Shown here: piece after piece, positions 20,208 to 32,696 of the stretch
Layout: every line of letters starts with the position of its first letter
How positions within the stretch are numbered: position 1 is the first letter of the stretch
Source of the DNA: Stereocaulon alpinum
Lineage: Eukaryota > Ascomycota > Lecanoromycetes > Lecanorales > Stereocaulaceae
Reading direction: 5' to 3'
Length of the DNA stretch: 64,000 nucleotides
Assembly (NCBI GenBank): GCA_018257865.1
Contig: JAEUBA010000014.1
Coordinates: forward strand, 248,001-312,000
Made by a program: the position numbers and the translations under genes
Notes under the pieces: model-generated
What the model was told of the DNA's origin: nothing
Database searches by the model: none
What the model saw: only the letters and a program-made list of their open reading frames with translations

Positions 20208-22186
20208 TCATGCTACACCCTCAACCTTCCATATCTTGACAGCGGCATCTCCGCCCACACTCATGATCTTGTCCTTGCCAAGCCATCTCACACCATTCAC
20301 GCCTTCTTTGTGGGTTGCACTTGCAGAAACACGCTGCCCTGGTTTTGTTATGCTCCAAACGAAGATATTAGTATCCAGACTCCCACTCACAGCCATCTCT
20401 CCCATTGCATCCCAATCAATACTCGTAACTCTAGCTGTGTGTGACGACCAGCGCTCAGTCACCGGTATTGGGTTGTTAGGTTCATACACGATGATCTTGC
20501 CAGAAGCAAACCCCACAGCTAGATATTCATTTGAAGAGGGCGAGAAGGCAACTGCAGTGACTTGTGATGGATGTTGTAGCTCCTTGTGCGGGTGAAGGTC
20601 CAAATCGTACATATGCTGCTTGGAATCATCGCCACCAACGGCAATATGCGAGTTGCCTGCTGCAATAACGGTAGGCGAGTAGGAGGTCGTTATTTGTTTG
20701 ATGACTGAGTTGTCCTTTTGCGAGAGAATCGAGATGCCTTTGTGAGTTGCAACAATCGTACTATCTGGTGTTGTGGCAATGCCCCGTGGTGAGCCATCTG
20801 TCTTGGTCGATGATCCGATAAAGGTTTTGGCAGAAACATCTATCGACCGTAGAGTGTCGTCCCAGCCTACACTGTAAATACGACCTGAGGATGATGCGAG
20901 GCCCGACACATAGTTTCTGTGGCCGTCACCGTCGACAGTTTCTGCAGCGCCGGTTGGCGTGTTCCAAGTGCATATTCGGCCATCGCTGGAACCCGTGAAG
21001 AAAGTTTGCTCTGAGCCATTATCTGCACTACATGTAATGGCCGTGATGCTTTTTTGGTGTCCCTGAACGACCTTTTGTGGTTTAGGCGAACCTTCCGTGA
21101 GGTAGTTGAGGTCGCCAGCCAGATTGAGACTTATTACTAGGCCATCTGATCTTCCTGCAGGCCATACCACGCCCACCTGATGGTCTGGTATGCTGACCTT
21201 TCCCTCCTCGCCCATCCGCCAGCTCTGTACGGCTTTTCCAGCCTCGGCATCCCATAGTTTCACTGTTTGATCCGCACTCGACGTGACGAAGCGTTTCGAG
21301 TCTTTCGCCCACGACACTGCAAAAATGCTTCCAGTATGCTCGCCATCGCCAATATGTCCCTTCTCATCGCCAGTTTTACCGTCATACAAGTATATCTTCT
21401 TGTCAGCCCCCACGCTCACTAGGTGGTTACCATCCGGACTGAAAGCTACTCCATAGATGTATCTGTTGTGCTTCCCCCGGAGACTCGTATTGAACTTGAA
21501 TGGCACACCGTGGAAGAAAGCCAAAGTCGTATCATCACTTCCCGTAGCAGCTCTTAGTGGCCTTTGCTGCCTTATGCTGACGCTGTTGATCTGCGAGCTG
21601 TGTCCACTGATTTCTCCAACTGTGTTGCCGCTGTCCGCTGTAATGCAGTGACCGAACTTCTCCTTGCCGTCTCCAACGGCTATGATACGTTGGCTGTCTC
21701 CGTCCCAGGCCAGATCGTTGATACGGCCACTAATGATAGAGTATTCGCCCTTTGTGGCTCCCTCTCCTACACAGTCCCAGACACGGACGGTACCGGCCAC
21801 ATCGCCGCTAGCGACATAGTAGCCTGAGGGGGAGAAGCGAGCGACTGTTGTGGAGGTCGTGTGGGACGTGTATTGTGTGGCGTGGCTTGGGTTGTCTATA
21901 GATCGGAGGAAGATGGACTTGTTGGACTACAGGGAAAGACTCATCAGTCAATTGGCAGGACAAAGTCGACGCGAGTGGAGCTATGGCATAAGCACAGACG
22001 CATATAGTGTATCGGAGCTCCGTATGGACTCACTGCATATGCTAGGCGTTCGCCTTTTGAGTCTGAGGAAAGCTGGGTTGGTTGGCCTCGTGTTGTCGTG
22101 GGAGAGGGCGCCCAGATAGCCTCTTTGCAGTATCAGTCTATGTCTATGAAGGAAATACAACTAGATTCACCAGCTTTAATGGACAT
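20208..22186 (-). CDS. aip1: Actin-interacting protein 1 (Aip1/WDR1), three exons
   Basis: Exons (minus) 22171-22186, 22034-22122 and 20208-21926 join to 607 aa, the usual Aip1 length. The start MSIKAEAIWAPSPTTTRGQP matches fungal Aip1. Repeated WD40 blades follow, for example VAGTVRVWDCVGEG, GVAFSPDGNHLVSVGADKKI, FVTSSADQTVKLWD and GSLDTNIFVWS. Family role: it works with cofilin to disassemble actin filaments at cortical patches. The first exon is only 16 nt. The first intron (22123-22170) has a GTGAAT donor and a less common AAG acceptor, so that join is slightly less certain; the second intron (21927-22033) is GTGAGT...TAG. The long ORF alone would miss about 77 N-terminal residues. Confidence 0.93.
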
Positions 22187-22687
22187 ATTTGTGATGTTGA
22201 ATTATAGTAGGGTAATGGTTGAGAAGAGCATCTAAGATACTGAGGCAGCTACGAAATGTAAGGTAAGAACCTCAACTTCTAGCTCCGGTCCACAAGCAAC
22301 TGTAACACATGACCGCTACTTCAATGACTTGTTGACCTGGCTGTATTCTCTATGTTGGCCAATGCACATAACTTGAACAATCTCGAAGACTATGTTTTAG
22401 GTACGTATATAGAATCATGTACATAGGCTAGATCCTCCCTCCAGCTCCTCCAGAGTAGCTGCGAAGTGCGGCGACCTTTGGAATATCTTTTCGAATTTCC
22501 AGAAATTGGTGCTTGACATTGCAATAATCGGGAGTCAGACAATTGGAGCTCAGATTTTCGCAAGCATCGAAAAGAGCTTTCGTAGATATTGCATCCTCAT
22601 ATCTATTAGCCAGAGTTTGAATTCTTGAAATAGCTCACGAGCGAAGGCATACTTTGGGCGTATCGAGCTCCTCCTAGCCCGAACAAC
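22187..22687. other. Intergenic region
   Basis: A 501-bp spacer between the 3' end of bS18m and the 5' end of the Aip1 gene, both on the minus strand. No gene or distinct repeat is seen; the Aip1 promoter should lie here. Confidence 0.5.
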
Positions 22688-23488
22688 TTATAATCTCCCG
22701 CTATGATGAACATACATCCGCTTAATGTTTCTCTCCCTTGCCTCAACCTCCAGCACCTCAGGGTGCTTATGCACACTCGGCAAAAGCCCCATACCAACAG
22801 CCCTGCGTATGGCTTTTGAAATTTTCCTCTGATTGACAGCCCGTAGTCCAGTCTCCTTTCTATGTTTTATCCTTCCTATTGGCGTCATGTATTCCGACAT
22901 CATGGAGAAGTTCTAAGAGCCGCGAACATCAGCGTGCCATCCCCAGGTCTCATATCTATCCTCCTAGCCTAGGAAAACTTTACACACCTTATACTCATGC
23001 AAAGGATTGATTCCCAATTGATCAAACGCATCTCGTTCCCTCGGTTTGATCTTCCTCCACTTTTGCATCTCTACTGAACTTAGATCATGGGGCGCATACA
23101 CATCACCCGCCTTCCATCTCCTATGTATCTGCCGTTCTAGATCCAGCGCTCTATTGTTCTTTTGCACGTCCACCAGTCCTTGGCGCAGTCGGTCATATTG
23201 CGATACCTTTTTTAGGGAGGTACGACTGCCTGCTTGGGCTAGTTGGGACGCGAGTTTGAAGGAGTTCGAGCCCTTTCCACGATCATTGGCCTCGGGTGTG
23301 TAGTAGGAGGGAGGATTCGCTGTAAGAGATAAGTATGCGTCAAGGTGGTGAAATGACTAGGGAGGTTATAAACCGGGTGCTGGAGCAGCTGCAGTCTGGA
23401 ATCTTGGGCTTTGGGTGGAGAACGCCCGACAGATACATCGAGCTTCCGCGAGCTTGGAAGCCATGCTTTCGAGGCGCCTTGACATCAT
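22688..23488 (-). CDS. rsm18: Mitochondrial small-subunit ribosomal protein bS18m (Rsm18)
   Basis: Three exons (minus) 23374-23488, 22988-23319 and 22688-22912 give 223 aa. The N-terminus (SKLAEARCICRAFSTQSPRF) is a basic, acid-poor amphipathic presequence with an RAFSTQ cleavage-like site, pointing to the mitochondrial matrix. The C-terminal 75 residues hold the S18 domain: MTPIGRIKHRKETGLRAVNQ, then RKISKAIRRAVGMGLLPSVHKHP. The middle part (RWKAGDVYAPHDLSSVEMQK) is typical of fungal mitochondrial S18. Both introns are GT-AG; the first has an atypical GTTTAT donor at 23373-23372. Start chosen at the first of the adjacent ATGs at 23486-23488; a later Met gives a presequence eight residues shorter. 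It is divergent from imp3. Confidence 0.88.
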
Positions 23489-23956
23489 CGTTGGAAGATG
23501 CAAATGTCTGCAGAGAGGACTGTCGAGGTCACAGACGCAAGACCTTATATCGTAGTGCACAAAATATTTACTAGGGCGGACGATTCAATGCCAAGTAATA
23601 ATGTACACTAGCTCGTTCAGCATCAAGAAAGTTCAAGTCTTTTAAGGGCGAGCGACCCCATAAGCGACCCCCCAAAGTAGCACCCCACAATCACTGAAGT
23701 CTTCAGTCCCACCACCCTCTAGCTTCGTCAGTCAGCCATTGAATCCTTGATTGATCCCAAACAACGTATGACTGTATGGAAGGCAAGAGCTTATGTATGG
23801 GCTGATAAGTCATGTAGCTATCATACATTGTAGGCATAGTAAGTGGATGAATTCCGAGGTTTCTCCAGGCGGCTGCAGGGCCGCCGTTGCGGGACCCTGC
23901 TGAGGCACCATGAACTTTTTTTCCCTCTTTACAAGCCTCTATCAATTACAGCAAAC
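23489..23956. promoter_or_regulatory. Bidirectional promoter region, bS18m / Imp3
   Basis: A 468-bp spacer between divergent start codons of a mitoribosomal gene and a ribosome-biogenesis gene. A pyrimidine-rich tract (TTTTTTTCCCTCTTT at about 23915-23930) lies 30-40 bp before the imp3 ATG. Confidence 0.5.
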
Positions 23957-24555
23957 ATGGTTCGAAAGCTCAAGCATCACGAGCAAAAGCTCCTGCGCAA
24001 GGTCGACTTCACGACTTGTAAGTCCCTGCTCAATAGCTTAGTCCTGCACCTCTGACATACCCAGACAAGTCCGACGACAACCATCGTGCCTCAGCCATAT
24101 GTCGCCGCTACACCATTCAAGACCCCAACGACTACACCAAGTACAATAAAATCTGCGGCTCCCTCCGCCAATTAGCTCACGCCCTTACCTCTCTCGAACC
24201 TACAGACCCAGTCCGGATCAGACACGAGAAGCTCATGCTGGAAAAGCTCTATGATATGGGTATACTCTCCTCTACTACCAAGCTCTCGGAAGTCGAAAGA
24301 AAAGTGGGTGTATCGCGCCTTGCTCGACGGCGGTTAGGGGTGGTTATGACGAGGCTTGGTATGGCAGACAATGTCTCGGCGGCGATCAAGTTCATTGAGC
24401 AAGGGCATGTGAGGGTGGGGCCGGAAGTGATTACAGATGGGGCTTTTCTGGTGACGAGGAACATGGAGGATTTTGTCACCTGGGTTGACAGCAGCAAAGT
24501 TAAGAGGAACATTCTGAAGTACAGGGAGAAGTTGGATGATTTCGATTTGCTGTGA
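23957..24555 (+). CDS. imp3: U3 snoRNP protein Imp3
   Basis: Exons 23957-24017 and 24065-24555 (47-nt intron, GTAAGT...CCAG) encode 183 aa, the same length as yeast Imp3. It begins MVRKLKHHEQKLLRKVDF, typical of the family. After the uS4-like N-terminal region, an S4 RNA-binding domain lies at about residues 106-165 (RLARRRLGVVMTRLGMADNV, GHVRVGPEVITDGAFLV). Family role: a component of the small-subunit processome that helps U3 snoRNA pair with pre-rRNA in the nucleolus. The short intron falls in a Tyr codon and restores TTYKSDDNHR. Confidence 0.96.
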
Positions 24556-25426
24556 GGGTGAATTCTTGGAAGGTAGCACCGGCAGCTTTAGGAAGGCCAG
24601 GTGACCGGGACGACCAAGTGCTGGGAATCTCGGAAAACAAAGCGAGACTAGAGATTGAGATTGATGATACAACAACGACGAGTAGAGTCAAGGCAATAGA
24701 TAGGGCCTGTGCGTTTTGGCACAATGTGAGAGAGATGTGCAGTCGTTCCAATCCTCGGGTCAATACAGTCGATACACTTCGCCTTGAAGGCCCCATGTCT
24801 GATCAAGCTGAAAGGTCCATGCTCCTTGGACGCCATGATTCTTTTTGTGCGCCCTTCAGGTGCAAATTGTCACGTTTACCATGCCAAATGAACGACCAGC
24901 TCGTTCTTGCTCAAAATGAACAGCTCCTAGCTAAATCATATTTCTTTGAGCAGGAAGCTGCAAGGTATGGCCTGCCGAGGGGCTCACACTTCGCCTCCAC
25001 TTGCAGTGAGCCCCCAAAGATCCGTCTGCCGCCTCCGCAAACTAGGACTCCTGGAATTACTACCCCTTCACATGTGTCACACATCTCTGTGCACCTTAGC
25101 ACAAGTTTTATGTGATACCCAAAACAATTTCGAATTGCACATGCTTACGGATAGGAGACAATGGTGGTATTCAAGCTGCAAAAAGGTCCAATAATTGCAT
25201 GTCATTTGACTCATCGGCTTCTTCCCCTCATACTTATTCAACAATTTCCTGGCTATCTTCTAACAGCTGTCAACATCTGCAACCCACCACCATTTTACCA
25301 GAGTCGGATCCGCTGTCGCAACTGCTTCTTAGCCAACATCTACAGTCACAAGAACCTCAAATGAAGGAGCCGTCAGCCCTTTTCGCCGCCTCCATAGCGC
25401 CGAACATCCCAATCCCTATCAAATAG
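24556..25426. other. Spacer with uncertain coding traces
   Basis: No gene is supported with confidence. Between about 25160 and 25365 a plus-strand frame (NPPPFYQSRIRCRNCFLANI) looks weakly coding and may be an upstream exon of the interrupted gene at 25427-26159, but I could not find a consistent splice join. Confidence 0.4.
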
Positions 25427-26159
25427 ATCTCGCCAAAGGACCACTGGGTAACCGGATCTTTCAGAGAGTCCATTGCTGCCCGTCGATTGACTTTCCCAAA
25501 TTCTGGGAACGACGACCCAGCCGTAACCTCAGAGAACTTTCGCGCTGGCTTTCCAGGTCCTCTTCCTCCGCTTGCCCTGGATTATGCAGATCCAGGAAAT
25601 TCTCATGAACCCCGGATTCCACGTTGGAAGCCATGTCGGCTCGAAACGGAAGCTATTGTCAAAGAGGCTGAACTCCAATTTTCGGTGATTGGGATTCATT
25701 CAGTGGAAGACGCTCGAAAGCGGGGTGTGAACCCTACGATCTTTATCAGCACTAAGGATCGCATCGATCAAACCCGCTGGCTACCAGCACTGTTCACTTC
25801 AGGCCATATGCTCAATTCTTACAAGTCGCTCGATGTCCACGTTTTGGTCATGGACCCCAGAGCAGAAGAATACCTTACAAATATGCATGCCCAATGTCCA
25901 GCAATCACCAACTATGCACGCTTTGGTTGGAGAGGATTATGAAGTCTATGCTGGATTGATTGAACATACCGACTCCACTTGGGTTGCTATGAACAATTGG
26001 GGTTGGACGGAAAGAAGTGCCGTACCAAGCATTGTGATTAACGTCAAGGATAGAAAGGGATGGCCTTGGAACGAATTGGTGGATAAGATTCTCCAGTTCT
26101 GTGATGATGTAGACGCGCCATACTTCGAAGTTGCTGTGAAGAATGGAGAAAGGTTGTGA
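25427..26159 (+). CDS. Uncharacterised gene in two frames (intron or frameshift)
   Basis: A plus-strand frame runs from 25427 to a stop at 25940-25942 without a good ATG. It overlaps a second frame (open from about 25833) that ends with TGA at 26157-26159. Both look coding: first KPCRLETEAIVKEAELQFSV and NPTIFISTKDRIDQTRWLPA, then YEVYAGLIEHTDSTWVAMNN and DDVDAPYFEVAVKNGERL. A 55-nt GT-AG segment (donor GTCATG near 25847, acceptor TCCAG before CAATCACC near 25902) would join them in phase. However, the skipped part also looks coding, so a frameshift in a decaying gene is an alternative. The 5' end is unresolved. No family is recognised. Confidence 0.4.
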
Positions 26160-26796
26160 GGTATATTGGCTGTAGAGAAAGATGGCCTTGCCGTTGAGGC
26201 TGGCCCATAGGATTTCTACCTAATGATACACCTATAGTTGCTCACACATCATCATCTCTCTTGGAGATCTATGGTGTTAATCCTGCTGCTGAGAACGTCA
26301 TATTCGTGACTATTGTGATCTTCAAGTGATCTTGATAGGAATTGTTGCTCCAGGGATCTGCTGCACAAGAGTAGATAGACTTCTACAAGGGTCGCTAACG
26401 CAAATCAGATCCATTCGAACACAGAATCATCAAACTCAGGCGTTACTATCCTACCTATCTTGATGTCGATGTAGTGTTAACCTGAAAGACTATCAATGCT
26501 CTGCGGAGTCGGCCAAGTATTGATGTTCAAAACAATGCTAATAATAGTGAGGAAACATCTGCCGAGGACTAGTCTCCATCAAGGCTAGTCATGTAGATCT
26601 TGTTTCAGCTCTCTTATCGTTTTCAAGCTCTTACAGCTGTCTACTTCATCAACCTTCCATCTCAAAAAGACGTTTCCCAGTGAGTCTCATTAACAAAATA
26701 ATTTCTCGTACAGGCATCCCTTGCTGCTGAGCTAAAGCCCGGACCCAGAATTCGTGACCACTTCTGATCAGGCTGTCAGGCTGTAAGGCTGACAAC
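26160..26796. other. Intergenic region upstream of PigL_N/ankyrin gene
   Basis: A 637-bp AT-leaning spacer with no gene. A short duplicated CTGTCAGGCTGTAAGGCTG motif lies at about 26771-26790, just before the start codon. Confidence 0.5.
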
Positions 26797-28946
26797 ATGG
26801 ACGTCATGTCCAGCTCCTTTGCAGTCATATCTCTCGCCGTTCAACTGCTAGAAACAACCCAGAAGATCAGCAGCTTCTTACACGACGTGCGAGATGCACC
26901 GAAGGAAATCATAAGGCTGACTGAGCTCTTGGATCAATTACATGGCACTCTAGATCATGTGAAGAGTCTTCTCGAGCAGCAATACTTAGTCTTACGTCTA
27001 CCGGGTTCTCCTGTCCATATGCTTAGGGCGCTAGAAAACTGCGAAAAGACAATGCAGCAGCTAGAAAGCCTTGTCAAGAAAGCAAAAGAATCATTTGGCC
27101 ATCAGCAGCGTATGAAACGAACATGGGCTTCAATGAGATTTGCCTCGACTAGGGAGACTATCCAGGAACTCCAAGATCAGCTTCGAGACGCCAAAGCGGA
27201 CTTGCAGGGTGCCATTTCGAGTAATACTTGGCAGCTACAGTATCGCACCTCGAGCTTTGACAAGGTGGAACTTACTAATATTGCTCAGGATGCATACAGT
27301 CCATCTCGCTAATCACAGCCTGACCAAGATCTCAGATCTCGCGCAAGCTCAGCCAACGTCTACGGAACCAATTCAGCCTTCGGGAATGAATCTGAGTAAG
27401 GAGTTGAGTATATCCCCAAACCCTAGGAAGAACCTCCCTACTTTTACGAATAGAAAGAGGACCTTGTGGTATCGCGGAATCTTAGGAGCCGTAACAGTTG
27501 ATACAGAGTCAAGATACATCCGTCAAGACGGGAAGGCTACTTGGAAGAGCCGAACAGCGATGTCCGAAAAGACAGTCATCCTGGTCACGTCCGCCTTCTT
27601 GAAGCGACAGCTAGAGATTTATTTCACGAACAACTTTGGAAGCATCGCCAGGACTTTGCAAACCTACCCAGTCGTGGCGAGTTTTAACGATTTGGAGGTC
27701 GGAAGCTGCATTGCTGCTGGCGACCTTGAAGCGCTGCAATTGATGTTCTCTAGCGGTGTAGTGTCTCCCTTTGTGTTGAGCGAGGGAGGCAAAACATTGC
27801 TCCATGTAGGTGTAAACACTATTTTCCCGATTCTCTTTGGTTGATTAGTGTGTAGCTTGCGGCACTATGCAGCCGATCAGAGATATGTGCCTTTCTAATA
27901 CAGCTTGGCGTCGATGCTGACCGTACGGACACTTATGGCAGGTAAGGAAATCGTAGATGTGAATGAAGAGCGTGTTGCTAAATTGTGCTGCTGAAAGGAA
28001 AGCTATTCACGACAGCAGCGCCGGAGTGGGTGTTGAGGTGCTAGCACTAGATACTTTCAGAGTATTAGCACAGGCTCAGAATGACTTCACAGGATTGGAT
28101 GTTAACATACTCATGATATGGTGTCAATCTTGGAATCGTTTTCCTATCAAAGTTATGCATTCAGTCCTGTCACTAGATCCTGTTCAGTACTATATAAGTC
28201 AAGGGCCCGAAGATGACACGACAATGCCGATCTTAGCTGAAACCCTGTCCCACTTCTCGTCTTGGTCTTCGGGTTGGGAGTCTTTGAATCGAGAAATACT
28301 TCGTAAAGGAGCCAACATCCACGCTCTAGTACCTCGAGAGGATCAGACTCCACGAGAGCCAGACAGGGGGCTTCCCCACGGTGCATACGGTACACCTCTC
28401 GATGAGCTTTTTGGTAGCACGTCTACACCATTTGAGGCCAGAAAAGCAGCCAATAGATGGTTGCAATTACTACTAAGTGAAGGTCACGACATTAGAAAGT
28501 ACGTGGAGAAAGAGAGAGACTTACACGTCAATGACGAATTCTTTACTTGGCGTAAACGGACTTCCCATGATACCGAGGCCCGAGTACTTCAGTTCGACTT
28601 GGGAAGTTCTCCAGGGGTTTGGTGGGAGTGGTACATTGACCCGGCTGCTTCTATGCCTGAATTACGTCAAGAATTAGATCACATAGCCATGCTAAATCTG
28701 GTCATGCATCCATGGCTAACTTGGGAATACACGTGGCCATACGAGTATCCACCATGGTTAGACGACTTTGAGCCTTGGAACACTCGCGATGATGATTACT
28801 TGCAAAAGAGACTAGAGTGGAAGCGCATCAACAAGCTCGTCCACGAACGCACCAATAGGCGCGAGAAGAAGAAAGCAGCCAAAGCAGCTCGAGCTCAAGG
28901 CCTGAAGACCAAACGATCTCGAATGCCCGGTGCATGGCCCACATAA
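26797..28946 (+). CDS. PigL_N (STAND N-terminal) ankyrin protein, four exons
   Basis: Exons 26797-27239, 27289-27805, 27856-27941 and about 27998-28946 join in phase to 664 aa. The N-terminal 120 residues (MDVMSSSFAVISLAVQLLET, DAPKEIIRLTELLDQLHGTL) match the all-helical fungal N-terminal domain of STAND/NLR-type proteins (PigL_N, PF17111). A coiled region follows (RETIQELQDQLRDAKADLQG). Residues about 195-320 form a conserved middle region (YRGILGAVTVDTESRY), then come ankyrin-like units GGKTLLHLAALCSRSEICAF and LIQLGVDADRTDTYGR. The C-terminus is degenerate ankyrin-like and ends in a basic tail (RREKKKAAKAARAQGLKTKR) that could be a nuclear signal. Intron 1 has a textbook TTACTAATA branch site; intron 3 uses an AAAG acceptor and is the least certain. 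Its exon pattern matches the gene at 48954-51295. Confidence 0.75.
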
Positions 28947-30229
28947 TACTTGAGACCCAAGACACCTTTCGGCTAGCTTGATATGACAGGAAGATGACAA
29001 CCAGATATCCGATCTCCTCTCCTTACAGCTACACTTCTTCGCACCACCAAAAAGGGATGAGGGATGAAGGAAAGGGATAGGCTGGGACAAGGGCAATTTC
29101 AGAGTGCTTAGGCGGCGTCAACTATTTCAATCTCCTTTACGAGAAACATTGAGCTGGACATGGACCAAGGATACAACGAGTTGCTAGATATCTCACATCT
29201 CATAATGAGGAGGATACACGCAGAATCTGAAAGACGAATAATGAAATATAACGACTTTGAACAACATTTTCACACTAGTAGGGAACCAATCCATCGTTCT
29301 GATCCCGGCGAAGCATATGTAGAAGAGCTGTAGGGGTTGGGAGAGGTAATGTAGTAGCACAGATATGGAGACCGAAGCATGAAGTACGCCGAGACCACGT
29401 AGCGAATTGAGACTCCCCGTGGCGGACTATATGCCTTCTTTCCACGTAGGCTGCTATCCCGGTCCCTGCTGAGCACCTTGTTTCAGGGCCTGAGCCTTGG
29501 GGCCTTTTAGGTTGTCTCTGCTTGGTAGTTTTAACGATATGGGTATTCAGCGTGTGCAAGACTAGATCTTTATCGGTTCAAAGCTTACATCCTAGAGATA
29601 TGTGCTGATGATTCAGATTATAAAGACCTCTATTTCGTTATGTAGAGTTCGACCTATCTCATGATGAAGATGGTTGACTTTGGTGTCCCCTGCCACACGC
29701 TCGGGCGAGGTGGTTGATCAGCAACCGATGGGATAGAGCCACGGGAGCTAGATTATTTCTCCTCTATCTACATGGCATGGACCGACTATCTCTCCTTAAT
29801 TTCCCACAATACCTTTTGACCCTCTTGGCCACCTTGTCTCCTACCAATCTTCTTCACAGCGACATAAGGCCGCCGTCTAGCCCTCCTGCCTCTTATCGCA
29901 TCGCAACGTTCGCTCTGCTTGTATAGTAGACTCTATCTCTGCCGGCTCTGTGGCTTCGCAAAGTCGCACCGTCTAGTCATGAGTGCACGTCACGGGTCTC
30001 CGATCGAGGGAATCGCTTTGTGCTTCACGTCTGTAAGAAACTAGCCTTTCGGCAGTGTCCCTTGGATCACTCGGCGCTTTGTTGAAGACTTAGGCCTCAC
30101 TCTTCATCTGCCTGGGAATTTACAGCTACGCAGCTGAGCTAGAGTATCTCCTGTCGTCGTCAGGCTTTTCAAACTTCGACTCATCCACATTGTTTCTTGG
30201 GACAATGGCTCTGGTAGAGGCACCGGCAT
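28947..30229. other. Intergenic region, no gene seen
   Basis: About 1.28 kb between the 3' ends of the PigL_N/ankyrin gene and the PPR gene (convergent). Short frames on both strands lack family features or splice partners. Confidence 0.5.
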
Positions 30230-32696
30230 TCAGACTTCAACATCTCGACCAATAGCACCAATTTTAAAGAATGTTTCCTTTGGTAGGTAATCCTGCTCTT
30301 CACCGTTATTATCCACTCTCACAACTGTGTACGTGCCGAGCTTAAGGAGGTCCTCGTAAGCTTGCGGATAGGCTTTCCACGCCCAGTCTTTGACTTTCTG
30401 CTTGTTGGTGGGGCCTGGTATTGCGTTGTAGAAAGTGCCCAGCCTATCTTCGTCAGTGAGCACTACTGAAACGATAAAACGGGGAACCGTACAGCAACGC
30501 ATCCGGCTTATTGCCCACCTCTTTCTCAGCATCGTCAATAAGCTTGACGCACTTATCAAAGAGGTTATGTCCCGCAAAAGCACCCACATAGGCGGCATAG
30601 ATCTCCCTCGTGACCTCAATCTCAAACTTCTTCAGCTTACTCCAAATGTCCTGGGCAACTCCTTCTCCGAATGGCGCCTTCTCACATGCCCTCAGCGCAA
30701 TCTGAATACTTGCATAGCTTGGCCCTTCCCTCGAATGCACAATATCGTCCCAATAGCTGAGTGCATGGCCTGATTTGCCACATTGGCTATAAGCAAGCAT
30801 GAGGGCGTTGTAGAGCTGTGTGTTGAGTTCAATTCCACTGTCGAGCTTTATCATGTTATGCACGGTCTGTAAAGACTCAACATCGCCAGCCCGGGCTATC
30901 CCTGAGAGACATTGCGCATAGGTTGAGACAGTGGGACGAAGTGATCTAATCTGCTGTTGACGCATATGCCCAAAGACATGAGTGGCCATGTCAGAGCGCT
31001 TGCGGCTAAAAAAATTCTTCATTAGAGTCGTTCGAGTGGGTATGTCGGTCTCGGTGAAAGTTTGGCGGAGGACATTGTAGGTCTCCCATGCTCGTGGGGT
31101 AGGAGTTGCGGGATCCAAGCATTGTTGTAGAAGAACGTCGCGAATGGCAGTGCGTTGCTCATTGCCGTACTGGAAGGCATGTGTGTTCAGGAGATCGACC
31201 AGGTCATCCATCTCGCCGCGTTCGAGATGGATTTGGGCTAGAGCGCCGACTGTTTCTGCTTCGAACCGGGCTTTTCGTTCGCTCAAATCCTCAACGAGAC
31301 CCATGATCGCATCGTAATTTTGTCGTTTATCGGTGGCAAGTGCAACAAGAAGCTTGTTGATCAGAGGAAGATCCTCGTCCTCAGGAATCTCTTCGCCTTG
31401 AAGATGAGCGTAGGCCGTCCGTGCACCACCAAGGTCGCCAACCTTTATCCTGTATTCCATTTGTAGGAGATACGTCCGTGCATTTGGGTGAAACCCCCAT
31501 TTCTGACCCAACGCCACATAGCGCTCAGCCGTGTACGGATCGTTCCTTGCGTTCGCAAGCTCTATTAGGCCATTGATCGCATTTATATTCGGACGCAACT
31601 CGACCCCTTTCTCCTCACCCTGCCGGACCATGATCTGCATCATTCTCTCAATCTCATCTACGCTCTTGCCTTTGGCTGCCGCCCACTGAAAGATGATGTT
31701 CCACGACTTCTCATCCTCTGGATCCCTTTCGAGCATTGACTTGAAAATTGTATCTCCCCACTCGAATTCCTTTCCCTTGATACATAGCTGGAGCACAGCC
31801 TTGTTGGTATACTCTGTGGGAGATTGTCCGAACGCGATTGGATGCTGGAACCACTTCTTCGTTTTGTCCATGTCACCTTGTACCTGTGCATAATAGACAG
31901 TGATCACTTGATGAGACTTATTGTCAAAGGGAACATTGCGCTTCTCCATGATCTGAAGGGTCCTTTGTATCTCTTCACCCCTTCTTTCCCACGTAAGCCC
32001 TCTGAGTACCGAGGACCAGGGCAATGACGCGCCAAGCCTCGTCTCGTTACCCCAGTGCTTCTCGATCATATCTCGCGCATATATGGCATCGCCAGAGTGA
32101 GACAGGACGCGTATGAATGGTACAAGATCTTTCTCCAGTGGTGCCATGTCTTCTTTATTATCCGTTGCCGCCTCTCTCCTCCTCTGTAACTCCCCGAACA
32201 GTAACCTTGCGAGCTTATTATGACTCTTGGAGTGGCAATCTTGGGAAAGCCTCAGTGCCCCTAGAGCCATTCGCAATTCCTCGCCAGTCAACCAAATCCC
32301 TTCCACATCATTCTGTATATTCTGCAAATGCTCGAAAGTCATAAGAGCATTATGAGCTTGTATATCCTGCACCAATGACCGATTCCTCTGCTTTGACTGG
32401 AAGAAGTTGACGAAGGCTTGAGCCAGCTCTTCTGGTGGGGGTGTCCGTTCTCCTCTGCTTAGTCTGGCCTTCAGCTCGAGCATTTGTTCTAATCCAGGCT
32501 CGTAGTTGATTGGCTTCGGCTGTCGTTTACGCTTACGGGAGAAGCCGAAGAGGGTTCGTTTTGGGATGTTGGGAAGGGTAGGAGTGCGCTGGCTCTGGAG
32601 GCAATGTGTGGTCGGAGGTACCAAACATCGCATACAAGAATGAAACTCATTGTGTAGTATCAGGCGGAAGACTCGGCGGGTAAGGAGAGACCGCAT
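30230..32696 (-). CDS. Mitochondrial PPR-type protein, CIA84-like
   Basis: Two exons (minus) 30493-32696 and 30230-30443 give 805 aa; the 49-nt intron is GTACGG...GATAG. The N-terminus (MRSLLTRRVFRLILHNEF) is basic and suited to mitochondrial import. The body is a chain of helical pairs of pentatricopeptide type, for example MEKRNVPFDNKSHQVITVYY, PNINAINGLIELANARNDPY, LNTQLYNALMLAYSQCGKSG and TREIYAAYVGAFAGHNLFDK. The second exon restores a conserved C-terminus (GTFYNAIPGPTNKQKVKDWA). Length, presequence and C-terminus fit the fungal complex I intermediate-associated protein 84 family (assembly of the NADH dehydrogenase membrane arm). That name is likely but not proven; a general mitochondrial RNA-binding PPR protein is the alternative. 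Confidence 0.8.

Noticed and set aside
30040..30110. CTTGGATCACTCGGCGC, faintly like the start of 5.8S rRNA
   Set aside because: The following bases do not match the conserved 5.8S core, and no 18S or 28S sequence is nearby.
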